From contig CP136061.1 of NCBI GenBank assembly GCA_032622095.1, positions 47,437,797 through 47,501,796 on the forward strand: a stretch of 64,000 nucleotides of DNA. The letters run 5' to 3'. The DNA is from Siphonodentalium dalli (taxonomy: Eukaryota; Mollusca; Scaphopoda; Gadilida; Siphonodentaliidae). How positions within the stretch are numbered: position 1 is the stretch's first letter; the number at the start of each line of letters is the position of its first letter. Below, one piece after another: positions 1 to 11,702 of the stretch. Under the pieces are notes generated by a model. It did no database searches. It was not told the origin of the DNA and saw nothing but the letters and a program-made list of their open reading frames with translations. A program made the translations under genes and the position numbers.

Positions 1-570
1 ATATTAAAAAAAAATATAAAAAAAAAAAAATATCGATTCATTTGAATAATTTTTTATTAATAATCAATGATTTTAAACCGTCGATTTAAATCTGCCAACC
101 CTGATTTTCAGGCACCGTCACCAAACGAGGTACATAATCCCCTTATACCGTACATTTGGCACCCAATGAGTGTATACCATTACATCAGTGAAACATCGCC
201 AAAGGCGACGTTTCTAAATTAGAAACATTATATAAAATATAATTATCTTTGAATTAGCATGGCTGCTTGGTTAACATTATGTTTTTTTGCTGAATTCGCA
301 CTAATTATCCGTACAATCAAACCATGTTGTGCCTCTAACGACAAATGCGTTTACGAACTAAAAAGAGTCTAATATTAGTCAAAAGATGATCATATAAGTG
401 TAGGATAGTCACTGTGGTTAATTATGACTGTCACACGAGGTGACTCGTTCGCGTACGTGCATGCTTGGGTTGAGGAAACTAAGTACATCATCGATATCAA
501 CCCTGAAAACTGCTAGCCAATTAATGGATGATTGTGCAGACTCATGTGAATGATGATTAATTTGGGGTTG
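1..570. other. 5' flank of gene A, no gene seen
   Basis: A/T homopolymer tracts are followed by sequence shared with the 5' flank of gene B (16888..17350), including a segment that runs unchanged for most of about 361..560. That shared block directly upstream of the TATA box is a reasonable place for common regulatory elements. No individual site can be named. The small minus-strand reading frame here (418..618) is not supported. Confidence 0.6.
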
Positions 571-578
571 GGAGTCAA

Positions 579-584
579 TATAAA
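579..584 (+). promoter_or_regulatory. TATA box of gene A
   Basis: TATAAA lies 78 bases before the start codon. Gene B has the same element at the same relative place (17361..17366), with the same surrounding words. A start site about 30 bases downstream would leave a 5' UTR of roughly 50 bases. Inferred from position and conservation; no transcript data. Confidence 0.6.
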
Positions 585-661
585 TTAAGAACACCCAGTT
601 CGTCGCCCACTTTTCCAATCATAAGAGAGGAACCCGGGTTCGCGCGCGCCACACGAACAAG

Positions 662-2017
662 ATGAACACGAGGATATCGTCTGCCGTTTTGTTATTGTGT
701 GTGGTCGGTGCTGTGGCGGAGCTTGGCTCTGACATTGGCGGTCTATTGACCAAATTAATAGGAATTAATATGCTTGGTTCAGGAAATGGTGTCTCCTCCA
801 TTGTTGGCTTGTCTCTCATCGGCGATAACGACGATGGCCATTCCATCCTTGGCGACAACCCTCTGATGTTGCTGCTGTTGGCTGGAGGGATGGGTGGAGG
901 GATGGGTGGAGGCGCAGCAAGGGCGCAACCTGTGATGATGGCAGCTGCGCCAACCTTGGTCCAGACACCCATTATGCCAGCTTTCGCGTCTGCAAAACCG
1001 ATGAAAATGGGCTCAGCTGCCATGATGAAGCCAGGACTAATTGGCGGACCTGGAATGAAGGGCGGACCTGGAATGATGGGCGGACCCGCAATGATGGGGG
1101 GGCCTGGAATGATCGGCGGACCTAGAATGATCGGCGGTCCTAGAATGGTGGGCGGGCGTGGAATTATGCGCGGGCCTGGAATGATGGGCGGACTTGGAAT
1201 GATGGGCGGGCCTGGAATGACGGGCGGACCTGGAATGACGGGCGGACATGGAATGATGGGCGGGCCTGGAGTGATCGGCGGGTCTGGAATGGTCGGCGGT
1301 CCTAGAATGGTGGGCGGGCGTGGAATTATGCGCGGGCCTGGAATGATGGGCGGACTTGGAATGATGGGCGGGCCTGGAATGACGGGCGGACCTGGAATGA
1401 TCGGCGGGTCTGGAATGGATCCTTGGCTGGGCGGAACGTCGATGAACCCGTTTTTCATGGGATTTGACGGCATGCCAGATATGATGGGATTTGACGGCAT
1501 GCCAGATTTCGGAGGCGATTTTTTTCCATCCGGAGCCATGCTGCCTCCAATGGGGGGTCCCATTATGGGAGGACCATCGATGGGAGGGCCACCAATGGGA
1601 GGTCCCATTATGGGAGGACCATCGATGGGAGGGCCACCAATGGGAGGTCCCATTATGGGAGGGCCATCGATTGGAGGACCCATCATGGGAGGGCCTCCGA
1701 TGGGACGTCCGGCCATGATGAGAGGACCCACGAGACCGCTCCCTCCAGTTATGAGTCCAGGTATGACATCACGACGAGGTGGCATACCACCGATCGGAAG
1801 ATCGGGCAGTCTGATGATTCCGAGGAACGACAATTTTGGAATGAATTTTGGAAGATCGGACATGTTTGTGGACGGTATGGGCGGGTTCACGGATAACTTG
1901 ACACCAGACTTCGGGATGGACATGGGAATGCCGGACATGGGAATGCCGGATATGAGAATGCCGGATATGGGAATGCCGGATATGGGAATGCCGGATATGC
2001 CTGGAGGGATGTTTTAA
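662..2017 (+). CDS. Secreted methionine/glycine-rich repeat protein A
   Basis: Single open frame of 451 residues, ATG to TAA. Residues 1-19 form a signal peptide (short basic start, hydrophobic core AVLLLCVVGAVA). Residues about 20-120 are non-repetitive and hydrophobic. Residues about 121-250 are imperfect hexapeptides of type GGPGMM, containing a 54-residue block present twice. A linker follows with PWLGG and two FDGMPD motifs, then GGPxM pentapeptides (about 295-355), then a C-terminal domain ending in a GMPDM ladder and PGGMF. It has no cysteine-rich fold, enzyme motif or transmembrane segment after the signal. Composition suggests an extracellular structural protein, for example of shell, byssus or another secreted matrix; methionine-rich nacre proteins are a compositional analogue, not a demonstrated homologue. 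The start is chosen because it begins the signal peptide and matches gene B. The paralogue lies 16.8 kb downstream on the same strand. Confidence 0.85.
   Translation: MNTRISSAVLLLCVVGAVAELGSDIGGLLTKLIGINMLGSGNGVSSIVGLSLIGDNDDGHSILGDNPLMLLLLAGGMGGGMGGGAARAQPVMMAAAPTLVQTPIMPAFASAKPMKMGSAAMMKPGLIGGPGMKGGPGMMGGPAMMGGPGMIGGPRMIGGPRMVGGRGIMRGPGMMGGLGMMGGPGMTGGPGMTGGHGMMGGPGVIGGSGMVGGPRMVGGRGIMRGPGMMGGLGMMGGPGMTGGPGMIGGSGMDPWLGGTSMNPFFMGFDGMPDMMGFDGMPDFGGDFFPSGAMLPPMGGPIMGGPSMGGPPMGGPIMGGPSMGGPPMGGPIMGGPSIGGPIMGGPPMGRPAMMRGPTRPLPPVMSPGMTSRRGGIPPIGRSGSLMIPRNDNFGMNFGRSDMFVDGMGGFTDNLTPDFGMDMGMPDMGMPDMRMPDMGMPDMGMPDMPGGMF
1036..1416 (+). repeat. 18-bp coding minisatellite in gene A
   Basis: Units of GGCGGACCTGGAATGATG type encode GGPGMM-like hexapeptides. 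There is a higher-order period: the block starting near 1132 recurs near 1294, exactly 162 bp (nine units) later, with the same variant units (PRM, GRGIM, GLGMM) in the same order. Confidence 0.85.
1549..1710 (+). repeat. 15-bp coding repeat in gene A
   Basis: Units of ATGGGAGGTCCCATT type encode GGPIM/GGPSM/GGPPM pentapeptides. This is a second, different repeat from the 18-bp one. The equivalent stretch of gene B (18671..18795) is preceded by an insertion of 18-bp units. Confidence 0.8.
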
Positions 2018-2052
2018 GGCGACCTGGGGTGGTCTGGATAAGAACTCTGCCA

Positions 2053-2070
2053 TTATATATATATATATAT
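2053..2070 (+). repeat. (TA)n microsatellite, 3' UTR of gene A
   Basis: About nine TA units, 35 bases after the stop codon. The allele at the matching place after gene B is about 65 bases long. Confidence 0.9.
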
Positions 2071-2249
2071 GAATACTATCGAAACAGGATACCGGGCTTG
2101 CAGTGGATGTTAAAAGGACCCCGTGATTATATGGCATTATGAATTCGTAACAGGAACAAGATGAATTTTAGCGGCTCACTTCAAAAATATACGGACACCG
2201 AACATGTGCATTGGGATGTTTCTGTTCTATAATGCATGGTGAGCATATA

Positions 2250-2350
2250 TACATGTATACGCAAGAAAACACTCATTATATATGCGCAAGAAAACACTCC
2301 TTATTTACGCAAGACACACTCCTTATATATACGCAAGAAAGCACTCCTTC
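2250..2350 (+). repeat. CAAGAAAACACTC ladder, 3' UTR of gene A
   Basis: The word GCAAGAAAACACTC recurs four times at roughly 25-30 base spacing, separated by TATA-rich linkers. The same ladder follows gene B at about 19262..19375 with different linkers, so it was already in the ancestral 3' UTR. Confidence 0.75.
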
Positions 2351-2567
2351 GTTAGACTATACATTGGAGAAGATACAAATTACATTCGTTCATACTTTCT
2401 ATACCACTATGGCGAGTGGTTCTCCTCCGGAAACGATCAGATAATAAGTTCACGTTTGTTGAACTTATTATTTGAACAATGTCCCACAAAAGAATATGAA
2501 CCATTCTGTACGTGCATCACCTTTTCGTCATAATGTCATCAGCTCAATTTGATTGAACATCTCTCCA

Positions 2568-2573
2568 AATAAA
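2568..2573 (+). promoter_or_regulatory. Candidate poly(A) signal of gene A
   Basis: AATAAA about 550 bases after the stop codon, in a block conserved in the other copy (19538..19543). It is the best shared poly(A) signal downstream of the two genes. Actual usage is not shown by the sequence. Confidence 0.5.
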
Positions 2574-2599
2574 TAATGGAATATATTCAGTAAATATTT

Positions 2600-3775
2600 T
2601 ATAATTGAGACGGAGAATCCATTCAGCATAAAAAGGGTTAATGTAAAATTATCATCACGTGATCATGTTTCAAGGCTGTAAGCTGCAGTTTTAAGGTATT
2701 TGAAGATCTGACAATATATTTAAAGGGGTACTGTACGCCATTTTCAATAAATTCCCGGTGATAACAATGATATAATATCGGTAATATATAGAAAACTAAG
2801 CAATTTGAGTCGAATATGTATTCTGTAAACGTTCAGTTTAATATGTATATCTTAACTTCAAAGTTAATAATTTGATATAAATTTAATTTAATCTTGGAGT
2901 CATAAATTAAATTACGGATTTCCGTATACAAGACGTAATCAAAATAATTCACGGATAGTGGATTAGACAAAACGTCGCAAACATGATCGTGTAAAAAATT
3001 ATGTTGATACTGGGCGTAGAGTCAAGCCACTCACTGACTGGGGACTATACAATGACTTAATGAGTATATGGGACTAGTATGCATATAATATAACATTTAT
3101 TTGATACATTTGCTTGAAAACTGTCCAAAATTACTCGACAACGACAATTGGTATTTTCGCATTCCGGCTATTCTGCCATCCGTATAACATTACTTCGTAC
3201 TCAACACTTTCCAATAATGGAAATCTGGTTACCTTATTCTACAACTCAGAGACTAAAGAAACCAACAACAACATTTGGGTACAGTATCGCGTTAAACCCA
3301 GTCAACGGAAAGTAATACAGGGGTCCACTGACCACCATATATCATATTATAATTTATAGTGTGTGCATAGCACCAATTATACTTCGCAGAGAAGTGTACA
3401 TTCATGAAGTGGGTGGAACCACGTGTGTTACCATGGAGACAAGTGCAATCGACTTGCGATTTTATCGTTATAGTTTTATTTTTATTTAAGATGTGCATAT
3501 CGTCGTGTTCACGTTGTTCTTATACCAAGAATAAATCATTGCGCAATGTTCAATGTTATGTTATGCGATACCCATGCAACTACCAAAACATTGCAGATTT
3601 GCCTCGTAACATGTTTGGCAATTCATCAAAGAGGGCTCTCTTGCACTTGTATGTGTGAAAAACTTTGGAAATGCATTATGGTTATGTTGATTATATAATG
3701 TGTGATGTAAAGCATAGAGAGCAGTAATTCAGTGGTTCCATCGTTGAATATTCCTAGATGTCAGATTGGTGATTA
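2600..3775. other. Intergenic DNA downstream of gene A, no gene seen
   Basis: AT-rich sequence. About 2655..3290 has no counterpart in the second copy of the duplication. 3290..3775 matches 19645..20120 closely. The short frames here (3114..3359, 3404..3658) are interrupted in the paralogous copy and show no protein signature. Confidence 0.5.
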
Positions 3776-3779
3776 CGTG

Positions 3780-4535
3780 ATAAAATGAATATATGATATC
3801 ACAAAATCGAATATATAATATTATAAAATTGTAAGTATTTAGTGATATCACATATTCGATTTTATAATATCATATATTCAATGTGTGATATGACTTATTC
3901 GAATTTTGATATCATATATTCATTCTGTGTTATCAATATTTTCGGATGATAAGATTATTATTGAATTTATTGACAACGAATTTAAGATATCACAACATCG
4001 AATTATTGATATCACTAAAGGCTTTATATTTTGTGATATCATATATTAGATCTTATGATATCTTAAATTCATTTTATGAGTTAGTGATATCATATATTCA
4101 TTGTGTGATATCAATAAATGCTAGTTATTTTATTATATCACATATCATATTTAATGAAATCACTAATTCATGGATTCACCGGGCGCCGTTCTTCTATTTA
4201 TTACCTATCTGGTGATATCAAATTCATTTTATGATATCACCAAATGAATATATGATATCACAAAATGAATAAATATCATTAGATATTTTATGATATCACA
4301 AAATGATGTTAAGATATCACTAATTTCAATTTGTGTTATCATTTTTTGTTATATCACAAAATCGAATTATTGATATCACAAAATTGTAAGCATTTGGTGA
4401 GATCAATAATTCGATTTTGTGATATGATTTAATGATACCACAAAATGTTGAAGGAATAGTAGTCCAGCTACGCCATTTTCTATTTATTGCTATCACAAAT
4501 TCAATTTATAATATCTCAATATCGAATTATTGATG
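3780..4535. repeat. GATATC-palindrome cluster 1
   Basis: Dozens of TGATATCAC/GTGATATCA words, each centred on the palindrome GATATC, alternate with TTTTGTG/CACAAAA and ATTCGAT/ATCGAAT tracts, so both strands read alike. Related clusters lie at 14640..14825, 20125..20460 and 27655..28130. It holds the landmark CGCCGTTCTTCTATTTATTA near 4186 and an arm near 4447 (TTGAAGGAATAGTAGTCCAG) whose reverse complement is found near 27945. Confidence 0.85.
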
Positions 4536-4554
4536 TCTAAGGAATGCCACAGCT

Positions 4555-5640
4555 GCATTATATGTGGTCCCGTCCTTATGTGCTTTCGTTATTATATGAA
4601 GTGGTTTCACCATTATATTAGGCAATACGCCATTATATTAGGTCGTGTCTTCATTATATTAGGTGGCTACGCCTTTATATACAAAGTGGTTTTTAGTAAT
4701 TATATGGAGTTGATTTGTCATTATATGAGGTCGTGTCGCCAATATATGAGGTGGTTCCGCCTTTATGTGGAGTTTTATTGTGATTATATGGTGTGGTTTC
4801 GCAATTATACGAGGTGGATTAGTTATATTACACGAAACTATATTATATGGGGCGTGTCTCCATTGTAAGAAGTGGTTTCGCCATTATATGAGATCTTGTT
4901 GCTATGATATTATGTGTTTTTAGGAGGTTTCGCCTTTATATAAAGTGGTTTACTATTATATGCGGCCGTGTCGTCATTATGTTAGGTGGCTTCGTCGTTA
5001 TATGGAGTTTATTTGTCGTTATATATTAGGTGGTTTCGCCTTTATATGAAGTGGTTTAATATTATATGCGGTCATATATTAGGTGGCTTCGTCGTTATAT
5101 GGAGTGGTTTACTATTATATGCGGCCGTGTCGTCATTATATATATTAGGTGGTTTCGCCTTTATATAAAGTGGTTTACTATAATATGCGGTCGTGTCGTC
5201 ATTATGTTAGGTGGCTTCGTCGTTATATGGAGTTTATTTGTCATTATATATTAGGTGGTTTCGCCTTTATATGAAGTGGTTTAATAGTATATGCGGTCAT
5301 ATATTAGGTGGCTTCGTCGGTATATGGAGTGGTTTTGTAATTATATAGAGTGGTTTCACCATTATATTAAGTGGTTTCCCCATTATATGAGGTCATCCCA
5401 CCATTATATATGTTAGGTGGTTTTGTCGTTATATGCAGTGGTTTTGTAATTATATTAGATCGTTTCGCCTTTATATGAAGTGGTTTCCATATTATATGAG
5501 GTCGTGTCACCGTTATATGCGTTCGTGTCGCCATTATATTAGGTGGTTTTGTCGTTATATGGAGTGGTCTTGTAGTTATATGGAGTCGTGTCGCCATTAT
5601 ATGCGGTGGTTTCATCATTATATTTGGTCGTTTCGCAACT
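4555..5640 (+). repeat. 21-bp GGTGGTTTCGCC/TTATATGA array
   Basis: Irregular tandem array of about 21-bp modules of the form (G/A)GTGGTTTCGCCA or GGTCGTGTCGCCA followed by TTATATGA-type AT linkers, with longer internal repeats (for example 4990..5090 against 5215..5310). The short frames across it follow the repeat period and are not genes. An inverted copy of its left junction is at 14380..14640. Confidence 0.85.
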
Positions 5641-5934
5641 ATACGGTACTATTTTTTAAAGATAATATATGTTGATTCAAACTATAGTAGAAGGAAAAAT
5701 CTTGCTTAAACGGACCGCGTTACAATTAATTGCGATATTTTAGTTGTGAGGTTAGGAAATCATGGTGTTATCACAACTTACTGACAGTAGAAATATAATA
5801 TTTTGTGTTTATGTTAGAAAATATATTGTTTTAAGACATTAATCCAATATATTATTAAAAAGTTTTCATTTTCGATAGCTAATTAGTCCGTTTCCAATTC
5901 CGAAACCGGTCCTCGCTCTGTTGTAAGTCGGATA
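5641..5934. other. Unique spacer between oppositely oriented arrays
   Basis: About 290 bases of AT-rich DNA separating the 21-bp array (plus orientation) from its relatives in the opposite orientation that begin near 5935. No gene or known element is visible. Confidence 0.6.
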
Positions 5935-6060
5935 TTGAGATACACAACTCCATATAACGACAAATCCACCTAATAGAATGGCGACACGACCCGCATATAT
6001 AACGGTGACACGACCTCATATAATAGGGAAACCACTTCATATAAAGGCGAAACCGGGGCC
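5935..6060 (-). repeat. 21-bp array modules, inverted
   Basis: Modules such as GGCGACACGACCTCATATAA and GGCGAAACC are reverse complements of the units at 4555..5640. They run directly into the 56-bp satellite, so they form the bridge between the two arrays. Confidence 0.8.
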
Positions 6061-8815
6061 ACCTAATATAATTACAAATAAACTCCATATAACTAACAGA
6101 TCCGAAAGGCGAACCCACATAATATAATTACAAACACACTCCATATAACTAACAGATCCGAAAGGCGAACCCACATAATATAATTACAAACACACTCCAT
6201 ATCACTAACAGATCCGAAAGACGAACCCACATAATATAATTACAATCACACTCCATATCACTAACAGATCCGAAAGGCGAACCCACATAATATAATTACA
6301 AACACACTCCATATCACTAACAGATCCGAAAGGCGAACCCACATAATATAATTACAAACACACTCCATATCACTAACAGATCCGAAAGGCGAACCCACAT
6401 AATATAATTACAAACACACTCCATATCACTAACAGATCCGAAAGGCGAACCCACATAATATAATTACAAACACACTCCATATCACTAACAGATCCGAAAG
6501 GCGAACCCACATAATATAATTACAAACACACTCCATATCACTAACAGATCCGAAAGGCGAACCCACATAATATAATTACAAACACACCCCATATCACTAA
6601 CAGATCCGAAAGACGAACCCACATAATATAATTACAAACACACTCCATATCACTAACAGATCCGAAAGGCGAACCCACATAATATAATTACAAACACACT
6701 CCATATCACTAACAGATCCGAAAGGCGAACCCACATAATATAATTACAAACACACTCCATATGACTAACAGATCCGAAAGACGAACCCACATAATATAAT
6801 TACAAACACACTCCATATCACTAACAGATCCGAAAGACGAACCCACATAATATAATTACAAACACACTCCATATAACTAACAGATCCGAAAGGCGAACCC
6901 ACATAATATAATTACAAACACACTCCATATCACTAACAGATCCAAAAGGCGAACCCACATAATATAATTACAAACACACTCCATATCACTAACAGATCCG
7001 AAAGGCGAACCCACATAATATAATTACAAACACACTCCATATCACTAACAGATCCGAAAGGCGAACCCACATAATATAATTACAAACACACTCCATATCA
7101 CTAACAGATCCGAAAGGCGAACCCACATAATATAATTACAAACACACTCCATATCACTAACAGATCCGAAAGGCGAACCCACATAATATAATTACAAACA
7201 CACTCCATATCACTAACAGATCCGAAAGGCGAACCCACATAATATAATTACAAACACACTCCATATAACTAACAGATCCGAAAGGCGAACCCACATAATA
7301 TAATTACAAACACACTCCATATCACTAACAGATCCGAAAGGTGAACACACATAATATAATTACAAACACACTCCATATCACTAACAGATCCGAAAGGCGA
7401 ACCCACATAATATAATTACAAACACACTCCATATCACTAACAGATCCGAAAGGCGAACCCACATAATATAATTACAAACACACTCCATATAACTAACAGA
7501 TCCGAAAGGCGAACCCACATAATATAATTACAAACACACTACATATCACTAACAGATCCGAAAGGCGAACCCACATAATATAATTACAAACACACTCCAT
7601 ATCACTAACAGATCCGAAAGACGAACCCACATAACATAATTACAAACACACTCCATATCACTAACAGATCCGAAAGGCGAACCCACATAATATAATTACA
7701 AACACACTCCATATCACTAACAGATCCGAAAGGCGAACCCACATAATATAATTACAAACACACTCCATATCACTAACAGATCCGAAAGGCGACCCCACAT
7801 AATATAATTACAAACACACTCCATATCACTAACAGATCCGAAAGGCGAACCCACATAATATAATTACAAACACACTCCATATCACTAACAGATCCGAAAG
7901 GCGAACCCACATAATATAATTACAAACACACTCCATATAACTAACAGATCCGAAAGACGAACCCACATAATATAATTACAAACACACTCCATATCACTAA
8001 CAGATCCGAAAGGCGAACCCACATAATATAATTACAAACACACTCCATATCACTAACAGATCCGAAAGGCGAACCCACATAATATAATTACAAACACACT
8101 CCATATCACTAACAGATCCGAAAGGCGAACCCACATAATATAATTACAAGCACACTCCATATAACTAACAGATCCGAAAGACGAACCCACATAATATAAT
8201 TACAAACACACTCCGTATCACTAACAGATCCGAAAGGCGAACCCACATAATATAATTACAAACACACTCCATATCACTAACAGATCCGAAAGGCGAACCC
8301 ACATAATATAATTACAAACACACTCCATATCACTAACAGACCCGAAAGGCGAACCCACATAATATAATTACAAACACACTCCATATCACTAACAGATCCG
8401 AAAGGCGAACCCACATAATATAATTACAAACACACTCCATATCACTAACAGATCCGAAAGGCGAACCCACATAATATAATTACAAACACACTCCATATCA
8501 CTAACAGATCCGAAAGGCGAACCACATAATATAATTACAAACACACTCCATATCACTAACAGATCCGAAAGGCGAACCCACATAATATAATTACAAACAC
8601 ACTCCATATCACTAACAGATCCGAAAGACGAACCCACATAATATAATTACAAACACACTCCATATCACTAACAGATCCGAAAGGCGAACCCACATAATAT
8701 AATTACAAACACACTCCATATCACTAACAGATCCGAAAGACGAACCCACATAATATAATTACAAACACACTCCATATCACTAACAGATCCGAAAGGCGAA
8801 CCCACATAATATCAT
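6060..8815 (-). repeat. 56-bp satellite array, about 49 copies
   Basis: Head-to-tail 56-bp units containing GGCGAACCCACATAATATA, TTACAAACACACTCCATATC and ACTAACAGATCCGAAA in that order. The period is exactly 56 bases (for example 6121 to 6177). Most units are identical; variants include GACG for GGCG, ATAACT for ATCACT and a single-base deletion near 8522. I found no fixed higher-order period among the variants. The reverse complement of the first two thirds of the unit matches modules of the neighbouring 21-bp array, with about 14 bases (TTCGGATCTGTTAG) unique to the satellite. It is non-coding; the 82-codon frame inside it is a by-product of the period. Confidence 0.95.
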
Positions 8816-8829
8816 ATTAACAAGACCTC

Positions 8830-10420
8830 ATATAACAAGAAAACTAAGATGCATGCATCAGGTCAGCCATGAACTATTTAGCATAGAATAATTCAGTTCG
8901 GTTGCAGTTTCACAACGTTACAACTGACATACGATTACACAAGACGAACCTTGAATGTGGAACTATGTAAGAGTGAATATTAATGTTCTAAATCCCATGT
9001 TTCACCTTTAGTGGTAATGGGGTCGTACTTTATTAACACGCAAGTAGTGTAATTAAGTACGGGTAATTAGAAGTAACAAATCGTTTAGTTTCTATCGTAT
9101 CGGCTAAAAGGGGTGAGCAGATTGATGATGATGAATGCTCTCGTTAGCTGCCAATATAATGTGCATATTTGCCCCGTTACGTTTATACACTGTAGCATTG
9201 GCGGTCCAGAGTGTGTTGACATGTTAAGTGTTTGGTTCATTAATAACAGATCAGCAGGGATTTGTCGTGATAACGTATGCGTGGAAATATGCTACCTAAA
9301 CGGTTAAATTAACGGTTGATCTATTACACCACCGTGTATACTCGGTTTAAATAGGTATATTATATAGGGACGTGTGCTCAATTTTGGTGCGGACCGATGA
9401 TCAAAAAAAAATCAGAGGTAAATGTCGGCGGGCGGGAGGGCCATTTTTTCAATAATTTTTAAAGAAATTGAACAGTTGCAGCAGCAGCAAAAAAAGGGTG
9501 TACAATTGGCAAATGATGAGGGGCGGCGTGACGTGTAACTAGGATTGAAATTAGATATGCAATTTGGAGATTATTGGATGAGGGATGTTATATTAATTAT
9601 ATTAAAGGGACGAGGGGGCTTAGTTGACGAAAATATTTATATTTGTTCCAAACACCGTAAACAGAAAAATATTAAAACGCATACATTTTGGTTCAAATAT
9701 ACGATCACTATCGCGTAAACATCATGCTCACATAAAGACCTACTAAATGTTACCTAAACAAGAGTCTGATTGTGTTATAGAAGGCAGCACAATGCTACTG
9801 GCTAATCACACACAAATGGTATAAACGCTCTTTATTATTTCCAAATAAGGAATTGAGCAACAAAGAACGCTCTTTATGTTTACCATCATAATATAAAGAA
9901 ACACCAAGAAAGTAACTTTGTATGCTTTGTTTACATAACAATCGTCAAATTTACGACAATAACATACTGTTTATGAGATATTTCTCATTTGTATATTAAC
10001 AAAGTATGTCTATATTTGAATATTATTTTTCGTTTGTAGCGGTTTTTGGCAGGTGGAAATATGTTCACAGGATACCCACCAAGGCCTTCCGTACCTTTAA
10101 GGTATACTGCAACTTTTTTTCTTGTCAATAGCAGAATACATAATGATATTAAGAAGTGACACAAAACACAGAACATTTTTTTTAATTATAAGTATTGAGC
10201 AGTGAGAAATATTTGAGTCGAGGAAACCAGTAACGAAAGGCGATATTAACATGATTTCTGTCAGCGAATAATTGTTTACGTTCCAATGAATATTAAAATG
10301 TACTGAAAACAAACTGCTAATGGGTGCCAGACTTTCATAAACACAAATTATGTATTAATGGTGTAACGACATATTTCGTTCTTAATTGTCTAAATAAAAA
10401 AAATAGGGGATGGGGATGTT
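8830..10420. other. Intergenic DNA, no gene seen
   Basis: AT-rich single-copy-looking sequence. Frames at 9113..9307, 9985..10176 and 10097..10312 show no signal peptide, domain or codon pattern. Nothing else is recognised. Confidence 0.5.
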
Positions 10421-10424
10421 TGGA

Positions 10425-10665
10425 TCTCTAGTTTAACGACATTTTTCGGTCTTTGTAGTTTAACGACATTTTTCGGTCTTTAATAGTTTAATGACATTTT
10501 TCGGTCTTTATAATATCTCAAGATATAGGGGGTATTTGGATCTCTAGTTTAACGACATTTTTCGGTCTTTATAGTTTAACGACATTCTCGGTCTTTAATA
10601 TTTCAAGATATAGGGGCCCTTAGTGGGTATTTGGATCTCTAGTTTAACGACATTTTTCGGTCTTT
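10425..10665 (+). repeat. 26-bp tandem repeat (AGTTTAACGACATTTTTCGG)
   Basis: At least six copies of a unit containing TAGTTTAACGACATTTTTCG followed by GTCTTT, grouped in blocks joined by TATTTGGATCTC and TCAAGATATAGGGG, so a higher-order arrangement is visible. Confidence 0.85.
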
Positions 10666-10734
10666 GATAGCAAAATGGAAGAAGTACATCTTTGGAAAGA
10701 TGTGGCGGCCCTAAAAAGGAAAGTTGTTTGGTGA

Positions 10735-11702
10735 TCTTGAAATGCAGTTTTTCTGAACAGTCTTCCTTGATTAAAGTGATGTGAAACACTCCGGCAGACA
10801 ACGGGCAGAGTGATCAAATCGAAATTAAGAATAATCTTTCTCAAAGTAGTTATTTGTTACGAATATTAATCTAAATGGATGATACACAACGTCATTCTTA
10901 TATATTAGTTAAATGCAATGACTCTCGATGGCGAAATCATTTTTGTTTAATTATAGCCGATAGTTGCGCCCCGAATCGAGATGTAAATATTTACAATATG
11001 GAGTAGTTCAGACGATGTTCTCCATGAAGTGGTGTGGTGGATTTTTTTGGAAATTTTCAGTGATGTTAGTAGAATGATAACATTCCCCAGGTTGGCAAAG
11101 TGCCTGAGCACTAACTTATCAATTTCTCGCACCCGAAAAAGTCCATAACAAGTCCATAATATGTCTTTAAGCATATATATAAATCTCCGAAAACCAAAAT
11201 TCTAAAGCATTAAACGGTTTCTTGAAATGCAGTTTTTTCTGAACAGTCTTCCTTGATTAAAGTGATGTGAAACACTCCGGCAGACACCGGGCAGAGTGAT
11301 CAAATAGAAATTAAGAATAATCTTTCTCAAAGTAGTTATTCGTTACGAATATTAATCCAAATGGATGATACACAACGTCATTCTTATATATTAGTTAAAT
11401 GCAATGACTCTCGATGGCGAAATCATTTTTGTTTAATTATAGCCGATAGTTGCGCCCCGAATCGAGATGTAAATATTTACAATTTGGAGTAGTTCAGACG
11501 ATGTTCTCTATGAAGTGGTGTGGTAGAGTTTTTTTGGAAATTTTCAGTGATGTTAGTAGAATGATAACATTCCCCAGGTTGGCAAAGTGCCTGAGCACTA
11601 ACTTATCAATTTCTCGCACCCGAAAAAGTCCATAACAAGTCCATAATATGTCTTTAAGCATATATATAAATCTCCGAAAACAAAAATTCTAAAGCATTAA
11701 AC
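10735..11702 (+). repeat. 484-bp tandem duplication
   Basis: The block starting CTTGAAATGCAGTTTTTCTG at about 10736 recurs from about 11221 with only scattered substitutions and small indels. Both copies end in the same AAAATTCTAAAGCATTAAACG words. A diverged single copy lies at 30655..31075. Opposite-strand frames in the two copies do not stay open equally, so it is treated as non-coding. Confidence 0.85.

Larger units (their letters stand above)
80..4090 (+). repeat. Segmental duplication, copy A
   Basis: This stretch aligns by eye with 16888..20460: 5' flank, promoter, coding region, 3' UTR and about 1.5 kb of downstream DNA are recognisable in the same order. Copy A has about 640 extra bases (roughly 2655..3290) that are missing downstream of gene B, where the flanking words run together. 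Copy B in turn has a longer TA microsatellite. Similarity in the non-coding flanks is high, so the duplication is not ancient. It ends in GATATC-rich palindromic sequence in both copies, which may have mediated it (inference). Confidence 0.85.

Noticed and set aside
619-1938. 439-codon antisense frame over gene A, rich in PPIMGPPI repeats, with a similar 542-codon frame over gene B
   Set aside because: The codons GGN, CCN, ATG and ATC of the sense repeats give no stops in this antisense phase, so the frame is forced by the repeats. It lacks a signal peptide and a promoter, and conservation follows from the sense gene.
8389-8637. 82-codon minus-strand frame in the satellite
   Set aside because: 56 is not a multiple of 3, so the frame cycles through the satellite and persists only until a variant unit breaks it; non-coding repeat.
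6060-8815. CRISPR-like array
   Set aside because: Uniform 56-bp units without unique spacers in a eukaryotic repeat context; this is satellite DNA.
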